This document shows, piece by piece, positions 5,811-5,844 of a stretch of 5,844 nt of DNA. The DNA is from DATGFK01 sp040007395 (lineage in GTDB: Bacteria; Chloroflexota; Anaerolineae; Aggregatilineales; UBA2796), in NCBI GenBank assembly GCA_040007395.1, contig JBDTVG010000178.1:1-5844 (forward strand), written 5' to 3'. A program made the translations under genes and the position numbers. Within the stretch, counting starts at the first letter, position 1; every line of letters begins with the position of its first letter. The notes under the pieces are model-generated. The model did not search any database and was not told the origin of the DNA. It saw nothing but the letters and a program-made list of their open reading frames with translations.

Positions 5811-5844
5811 GTGCAAAATGGGTAAACTCAGGGAAAGGGAAGAG

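Larger units (their letters stand above)
5477..5844. other. Upstream region of ctaB, presumed promoter and regulatory leader
   Basis: A 368-base stretch with no gene I can support. The half nearer ctaB has ordinary composition, while 5691-5790 is only 27% GC by direct count. It holds several symmetric elements listed separately: a hairpin against the ctaB ribosome binding site, a 22-bp dyad, a perfect 16-bp palindrome and a linked inverted repeat. GATCTAAA occurs twice as a direct repeat (5642-5649 and 5683-5690, 41 bases apart). A -10-like GATAAT lies on the minus strand at 5746-5751 without a good -35 box. It is the natural place for the promoter of ctaB and perhaps the whole cluster, but the promoter itself cannot be pinned down. 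Confidence 0.55.

Noticed and set aside
5788..5844. Possible start of a divergent plus-strand gene (ATG at 5788, frame open to the window end)
   Set aside because: Only 19 codons are visible, with no ribosome binding site before the ATG, and it lies inside the repeat cluster; too little to call.

Overview
The window holds one block of six genes, all on the minus strand. They encode and assemble an aa3/caa3-type (heme-copper, A1 type) cytochrome c oxidase. Read 5' to 3' on the minus strand, the order is heme O synthase (ctaB), oxidase subunit II with a fused cytochrome c domain (coxB), subunit I (coxA), subunit III (coxC), the CtaG-family copper-site assembly protein, and a 78-residue acidic membrane protein that I do not firmly recognise. 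No tRNA, rRNA, insertion sequence, phage gene or CRISPR array is visible.

The organism is an aerobic, or facultatively aerobic, bacterium of moderate GC content. Three things argue against an alpha- or gammaproteobacterium: the heme c-carrying lipoprotein subunit II, the short subunit III of about five helices, and the caa3_CtaG-type factor in place of Cox11. Gram-positives, Chloroflexota, Deinococcota and related groups remain. The style of the proteins and the composition fit a Chloroflexota relative best, but this is inference and no taxonomic marker is present.

Layout: positions 5477-5844 are a 368-base non-coding leader or promoter region upstream of ctaB. It has an AT-rich block (27% GC over 5691-5790), a perfect 16-bp palindrome, a 22-bp imperfect dyad, and a hairpin directly against the likely ctaB ribosome binding site. 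ctaB occupies 4544-5476. A gap of 109-151 bases, depending on the coxB start, separates it from coxB. From coxB onward the genes are packed tightly (gaps of 14, 3, 6 and 6 bases), with two Shine-Dalgarno sites inside the end of the preceding gene. coxB to the 78-residue gene is therefore almost certainly one transcript. The last gene ends at base 2, so the operon may continue beyond the window.

How the genes work together: CtaB farnesylates heme B to heme O, and a heme A synthase (CtaA, not in the window) would convert that to heme A for subunit I. CtaG helps build the CuB centre in subunit I. Subunit II takes electrons through its own heme c into CuA, and these pass to heme a and the heme a3/CuB site in subunit I, where oxygen is reduced and protons are pumped. 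Subunit III supports stability and proton uptake. All metal-binding and D/K-channel residues I could check in subunits I and II are present, so the enzyme looks functional. The unusual points are substitutions near the hemes of subunit I and in the last helix of subunit III, the small terminal gene, and the structured leader. I see no clearly new biological system here.
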